From Homarus americanus (lineage: Eukaryota > Arthropoda > Malacostraca > Decapoda > Nephropidae), in the NCBI RefSeq assembly GCF_018991925.1, contig NW_024711973.1, forward strand, positions 46,001 through 110,000: a stretch of 64,000 nucleotides of DNA, in the 5' to 3' direction. This document shows positions 59,406-64,000 of this stretch, piece by piece. The position numbers and the translations under genes were made by a program. The stretch's first letter is position 1. Each line of letters opens with the position of its first letter. The notes beneath the pieces are model-generated. The model saw only the letters and a list, made by a program, of their open reading frames with translations, was not told the DNA's origin and searched no databases.

Positions 59406-59879
59406 TGTAAAAGTTACGGATGTGGTAAAGATTCAGGAACGGACCAAACGATGATGGACAGGTGTTGAGAGTTGGTCTTCAGGTAGACTTTATGTAACTT
59501 TCTTTCCATTTATTTATTTATTTTTTTTGCTGTAGTTGATATTGTTATCTTTCTTATTAATTACCCTTTTCTTTCTTTCTTAATTGCTGTCGTTTTGTTT
59601 TATTTCTTTTCTTTTTATCTTTCTTTCTTGCTTTCTTTCTTTCTTTCTTTAAGGTTTGGGTATCTCGATTATCGTCTCCTCCATTACATTCACCTGACTT
59701 CAGCACCTCCTTCACACTCCTTCTCCTGTTCCCCCTTCTCTTTCTCCTCCACCTTCTTCTCCTCCACTTTCTTCTCCTCTTCCTCCCGCCCCCCCTCCCA
59801 CTCTCGCCCTCACCCCAATGTCTTGCCATCTCTCGCTCACGTCTCCCCGCTTTAACCTTTTATCTTGTGGAAATAGATT
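59406..59879. other. Unassigned, with (CTTT)n and C/T-rich stretches
   Basis: A CTTT-rich run lies at 59,560-59,655 and a CTCCTTCTCC-rich stretch at 59,700-59,820. No coding motif. Confidence 0.6.
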
Positions 59880-59885
59880 ACCTGT

Positions 59886-61045
59886 CTCTCGTAGGTGATG
59901 TGTACCAAGTTGTTGTTGTTGTCTCTCGTAGGTGATGTGTACCAAGTAGTTGTTGTCTCTCGTAGGTGATGTGTACCAAGTTGTTGTTGTCTCTCGTAGG
60001 TGATGTGTACCAAGTTGTTGTTGTTGTCTCTCGTAGGTGATGTGTACCAAGTAGTTGTTGTCTCTCGTAGGTGATGTGTACCAAGTAGTTGTTGTCTCTC
60101 GTAGGTGATGTGTACCAAGTAGTGTTGTCTCTCGTAGGTGATGTGTACCAAGTTGTTGTTGTCTCTCGTAGGTGATGTGTACCAAGTTGTTGTTGTCTCT
60201 CGTAGGTGATGTGTACCAAGTTGTTGTTGTCTCTCGTAGGTGATGTGTACCAAGTAGTTGTTGTCTCTCGTAGGTGATGTGTACCAAGTAGTTGTTGTCT
60301 CTCGTAGGTGATGTGTACCAAGTTGTTGTTGTCTCTCGTAGGTGATGTGTACCAAGTTGTTGTTGTCTCTCGTAGGTGATGTGTACCAAGTTGTTGTTGT
60401 CTCTCGTAGGTGATGTGTACCAAGTAGTTGTTGTCTCTCGTAGGTGATGTGTACCAAGTTGTTGTTGTCTCTCGTAGGTGATGTGTACCAAGTTGTTGTT
60501 GTCTCTCGTAGGTGATGTGTACCAAGTTGTTGTCTCTCGTGATGTGTACTTGTTGTTGTCTCTCGTAGGTGATGTGTACCAAGTTGTTGTTGTCTCTCGT
60601 AGGTGATGTGTACCAAGTTGTTGTTGTCTCGTAGGTGATGTGTACCAAGTTGTTGTTGTCTCTCGTAGGTGATGTGTACCAAGTAGTTGTTGTGTCTCTC
60701 GTAGGTGATGTGTACTAGTTGTTGTCTCTCGTAGGTGATGTGTACCAAGTTGTTGTTGTCTCTCGTAGGTGATGTGTACCAAGTTGTTGTTGTCTCTCGT
60801 GATGTGTACCAAGTTGTTGTTGTCTCTCGTAGGTGATGTGTACCAAGTAGTTGTTGTTGTCTCGTAGGTGATGTGTACCAAGTTGTTGTTGTCTCTCGTA
60901 GGTGATGTGTACCAAGTAGTTGTTGTCTCTCGTAGGTGATGTGTACCAAGTTGTTGTTGTCTCTCGTAGGTGATGTGTACCAAGTTGTTGTTGTTGTTGT
61001 TGTCTCTCGTAGGTGATGTGTACCAAGTTGTTGTTGTCTCTCACA
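59886..61045. repeat. 34-bp tandem array (GTCTCTCGTAGGTGATGTGTACCAAGTTGTTGTT)
   Basis: About 34 units fill 1.16 kb. Variation is mainly in GTTGTT copy number, GTTGTT versus AGTTGTT, and loss of the GTAGGT or CCAAG block in a few units. Thirty-four is not a multiple of three and the unit has no minus-strand stop in any phase, so all three minus frames stay open. Confidence 0.98.
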
Positions 61046-61570
61046 GACCTCGACTCCGTTACTTGCAATCTTACAGTAGTATTAAACTTACTACTTGGAG
61101 TGTGATGTCTCGTGTCAACAGTGATGTGCTGGCTGATAATCATCTTGATAACCTATAAGAGTCAAGCGCCGCGCCGTTCAGGTTGTTGCGTCCACCAAAC
61201 AAACTAATTGTTCACACCTCCAGTAACCGTTATGTTTTATATAGCTCTAGCGTCTTATAGATTGTCTGAAATAATATCTTGGAAATAGATTACTTTTGGA
61301 CCCTGGGTAAGTCAGTTGCTTCCAGGGTGTGATAGACAACATGTATCTTTGTGTAATCTGCTTCTGAAGATGTTAAATACACAAAAGTATTGAAGAGAAA
61401 ACAGTAGATATTATATCGAATATCTATTAACTTTGCAAGTTACTTTAAGGTTACTTGGTGTGAGGTCTAGACTCTGATAAATCTACGATACTTTAAAGAC
61501 AAATTGATCCACGATACAATACGACTGTCTCTTTTTTCTTCAATACTGAATAGTTCTGTGGTAACGACCG
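61046..61570. other. Unassigned sequence
   Basis: No feature recognised. Confidence 0.4.
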
Positions 61571-61611
61571 TGATAGTGGGTTGAAGAATCGATTCCCACT
61601 GGTGGAACTTG

Positions 61612-61701
61612 GTACGTGCTTGTTAAGCGCTGTGAACCCTCCGACCACATAGTTGGCATGGGCAATCCCCAATGGAGATTCACGGCGCTTAACAAGCACG
61701 C
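61612..61701. repeat. Hairpin-forming inverted repeat
   Basis: GTACGTGCTTGTTAAGCGCT at 61,612 is complementary, with two mismatches, to the arm ending at 61,701 (AGCACGC). The arms are about 23-25 bp and the loop about 42 bp. Confidence 0.8.
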
Positions 61702-61744
61702 TGAACAGGCTTTGGTGAAATATAACAGCCTGGGATTGCTTTTG

Positions 61745-61815
61745 TTGTCCTTGTGGCGCGGTGGCAGCGATCCTTTTTCACACGCAGAGGTCCAGGATTC
61801 GATTCCCGACTAGTG
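61745..61815 (+). ncRNA. tRNA-like pol III promoter, probable SINE head
   Basis: An A-box-like GTGGCGCGGTGGCAGCG is followed about 35 bp later by a B-box-like GGATTCGATTCCCG, the spacing and sequence of an internal tRNA promoter. A second B-box-like word (GAATCGATTCCCAC) lies at 61,586-61,600. I cannot fold a clean cloverleaf, so a tRNA-derived SINE or pseudogene is more likely than a tRNA gene. Confidence 0.5.
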
Positions 61816-61914
61816 AGGTATTGTTTGTATTTGGAAGTCCACGTGCTGTTTGGACTGATGAGATATGTATGTAGCCTAGTGTTTCCTAGCTGGATGCGGT
61901 AAAATGCTGAGAGT

Positions 61915-62240
61915 GCTGGGAGACTGAGGCAAGGCAATCATCTGCCCAATTTACAGGAAGGCTGATCGTACTGGATGTAGCAATTTTAGAAGAATCTCTT
62001 TACTTCATCTTGGCGGGAAGATTTGCAAGAGTTCTTGAGAAGATTGAGAACGTGAGTGGCAGGCACTCTCAGATTGGCAACTTGGTTTCCGACTGAAGAG
62101 AAGCACCACATATCTTGTTTTCTGTCTAAAGATGATACAGGAAATATCGTGGGAGTTTATTATTAATACATATGTTCCCTTTATATGGAGGATACATTTA
62201 ACAAGAGCACCAAGATGCAACTCTGGAAGTATCCCAGTAT
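61915..62240 (+). pseudogene. Decayed LINE reverse transcriptase fragment
   Basis: The plus strand encodes AIICPIYRKADRTGCSNFRR and ISLLHLGGKI (compare the family pattern PIYKKGDRxxCSNYRxI-xLLxxxGKI). After frameshifts come a KIENV stretch, IGNLVSD, then MIQEISWEFIINTYVPFIWR, which resembles the segment before the first RT aspartate. The catalytic motifs are not visible. The fragment sits just downstream of the tRNA-like segment and just left of LINE-C, in the opposite orientation to LINE-C. Confidence 0.6.
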
Positions 62241-62366
62241 ATAGGGATGATGATGATAATGAAACTTAAAATATTGAGAGTAACAGCATGTCAGAGGATA
62301 ATAGTATGTCAAGGGATAACGGCATGTCCGAATGTAGCAGCATGTCAGAGGATAACAGCACCATTA

Positions 62367-63800
62367 TGTGTGAGCAACGAGGGTGAGGTCCTCTGCATAC
62401 TGAAAATCAGTGATGGAAGTGGCCGACACCTTTGTTCCTGCCTGGAGTCGTCTTATGTTGAAAAGTCCGTTCATCCAGTACTGGATGTCCACCCCTCTGT
62501 CTAAATTGGAGGGCAGCCAAGAAAATGGAAAAAAGTTGGTGCTAGTCCATAACCTAGTTTTACCCTTATTTTGATGGGGGAAGAACTCAGACTGGGAGTC
62601 ATTGTGCAGGACACTGCCGTTCATGCCATCATGGGGATGAATTTTGGTGGGCAGCCAAAACGACTAAGGGTCTGCCAGAGGGTTTCCCTGTTGACTGATC
62701 ACAGGCTTTAGTAAGGTCGATGAAGGCCATGTACAAATCACGGCGCTGATCTCTGCACTTTTCCTGTATCTGGCGGGCAGCAATATCATGTCAATGTTGT
62801 CACGTGATGGTCTAAGCTAAGGTCACATTGAGATTCTGGAAGGAAGTGTATCGACTCAGAAAAAAGTCTGTTTGGGAGGACTCAAGCAATAATCTTGCCA
62901 GCTATGGACAGCAGCGAGAGTGAGACGGCTGGTAAGCAGAGGTCCTCCTACTTTATATACCTTGGCTGTGATTCCAACAGGCCCTTTGGCTTTGTTACTT
63001 TTCATCTGCTTGATGGCAATAGCTACCTCATCACGGGACGGAGGATAGTCGAGGTGGGTCAGTTCTGGGTGCTGAGGAGCCTGCTAGGTAATCAGGATAT
63101 CCACATCTCCACATCAGTCTTAATTCAGGATGCTCATTTGTGTCAGTATCCAGAAGGGTCCTGACATTCCATGCAATGCCGCAACGGCCATAAGAGGTTA
63201 CATAGTTTATTTTGATCTGTTGTGATATTTTCGACTGCATTAGGATGGCCTTACCGGATACGGTTGCCCTATCAAGTACAGTTTTAGAGAGGCTAGCTAT
63301 GTTTAGGGCATCTCTTCTAGACCCTTCCCCATGTGGGGTGAGCAGAGTGGCTCCTGGATAGGAGCTGCTCAGTCGCATAGACAGGACCGGATTGCACTGC
63401 TGCCTAGATCCTAGTGCATAAATGACCATCTTTTCTATGCCGTCCATGTGCAGGGTTGTGACTAGAGACTCCTGGCACTGATATATGCTTGTCCCCGTCG
63501 CCACTCGTCTGTCACCATAGGACTTTTGGGGCTTAGGGTTCTGATGATGGTGGAAAGTATGAGGAGTTGGGTGATGGCTGCGTGTGAGTTGATTTATGTG
63601 GTGAGGCAGAAGCACAGGCTGCATCCCGGGTTGGTCACCTCTTCCACCTATTCCATCGTTGGGGTCTTATTGGAGGTATGTAAGCATGTATTGCCTGGAG
63701 CAGTTGACTGCAGGGGTTGCTAGATGACGTGTCCCGTGTGTCCATTATCTGCCTAATGTTGCCCAAGCTGGTTTATTGTCTGGGGTTTCTCCCATAACCT
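62367..63800 (-). mobile_element. LINE-C: internally deleted copy of the LINE-A/B family
   Basis: In the sense direction it starts near 63,800 with the 5' region also seen in LINE-B from about 34,790 (ATGCAGCCTGTGCTTCTGCC; ACCACATAAATCAACT). It passes through the first codons of the endonuclease (ATTCCATGCAATG antisense at 63,165-63,178, equivalent to WNVRT). At about 63,117 it jumps to the pre-RT region (equivalent to about 36,740 in LINE-B), so about 1.3 kb of endonuclease is missing. RT pieces continue to 62,367, where similarity stops at the position equivalent to about 37,625. No catalytic domain is intact. Confidence 0.85.
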
Positions 63801-63819
63801 TTCACTGAAAAGTGTTACC

Positions 63820-64000
63820 ACAAGGCATTGTTAAGCACCTACCCACCCATATGCCTACCCTCTCATTCCACTCCCCAGACCAGTTTCCCCACGCCCCAGC
63901 ATAGAACCCCTCCCCACTCCCCGGCCTAGTTCCCCCACTCCCCGGCCTAGTTCCCCCACTCCCCGGCCCAGTTCCCCCACTTCCCGGCCCAGTTCCCCCA
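63820..64000. repeat. C-rich 21-bp tandem array running off the window
   Basis: From about 63,880 units of CCCCACTCCCCGGCCTAGTTC (or CCCAGTT) repeat, becoming more regular towards the right edge. Confidence 0.9.

Noticed and set aside
59712..60983. A 423-codon minus-strand frame with HITYERQQQLGT repeats
   Set aside because: A product of the 34-bp array, open in all three minus frames, with no start context or domain.

Overview
This window looks like intergenic or intronic DNA from a large, repeat-rich animal genome. A decapod crustacean or a close arthropod relative is the best guess. The support is the extreme density of microsatellites and minisatellites, (AACCT)n/(CCTAA)n-type arrays, CR1-like LINE ends with an 8-bp TTCTTATG tail, and several LINE, Tc1/mariner and hAT relics. 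I found no convincing host gene, no bacterial-type operon, no CRISPR array, no rRNA and no intact tRNA gene. Most long open frames here are translations of tandem repeats and are not genes. The organism assignment is an inference from repeat style, not from a marker gene.

Layout. 1-7.5 kb: a GGTGGTGGGACACA minisatellite, a 5'-truncated LINE (LINE-A, minus strand) interrupted by a small TIR element, then a polypyrimidine/polypurine/polypyrimidine block. 8.4-9.8 kb: a Tc1/mariner-like element with TIRs over 200 bp and a transposase N-terminal remnant. 10.3-11.5 kb: an inverted-repeat cluster enclosing a hAT element with an 8-bp target duplication and a frameshifted transposase C-terminus. 14.0-14.9 kb: a third TIR element. 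16.7-17.8 and 19.4-20.2 kb: 22-bp and 28-bp arrays, the second interrupted by a CR1 fragment. 22-25 kb: two further LINE 3' ends, a degraded mobile-element ORF of unassigned class and a hAT terminus. 25.3-34.3 kb: CAC, AT, GTAT, CT and GT simple repeats. 34.3-38.6 kb: the longest LINE copy (LINE-B, same family as LINE-A). 39-52 kb: mostly arrays, including 20-bp (CCAAT-bearing), 30-bp and 51-bp units. 52.8-57.1 kb: a LINE 3' end, then a second LINE type (LINE-D) with an ORF1 remnant, a reverse transcriptase and an RNase H. 57-62 kb: more arrays, including AACCT-type and 34-bp units. 61.6-63.8 kb: tRNA-like SINE-style pieces, another LINE fragment and an internally deleted LINE of the A/B family (LINE-C). 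The window ends inside a C-rich 21-bp array.

Nothing here forms a working pathway. The coding remnants are selfish-element enzymes (endonuclease, reverse transcriptase, RNase H, DDE transposases), and every one carries stops, frameshifts or deletions. The informative biology is the order of events: elements nested in elements, elements interrupting tandem arrays, and LINE-A and LINE-B both flanked on both sides by GT/CA tracts. That last pattern suggests insertion into microsatellite DNA.
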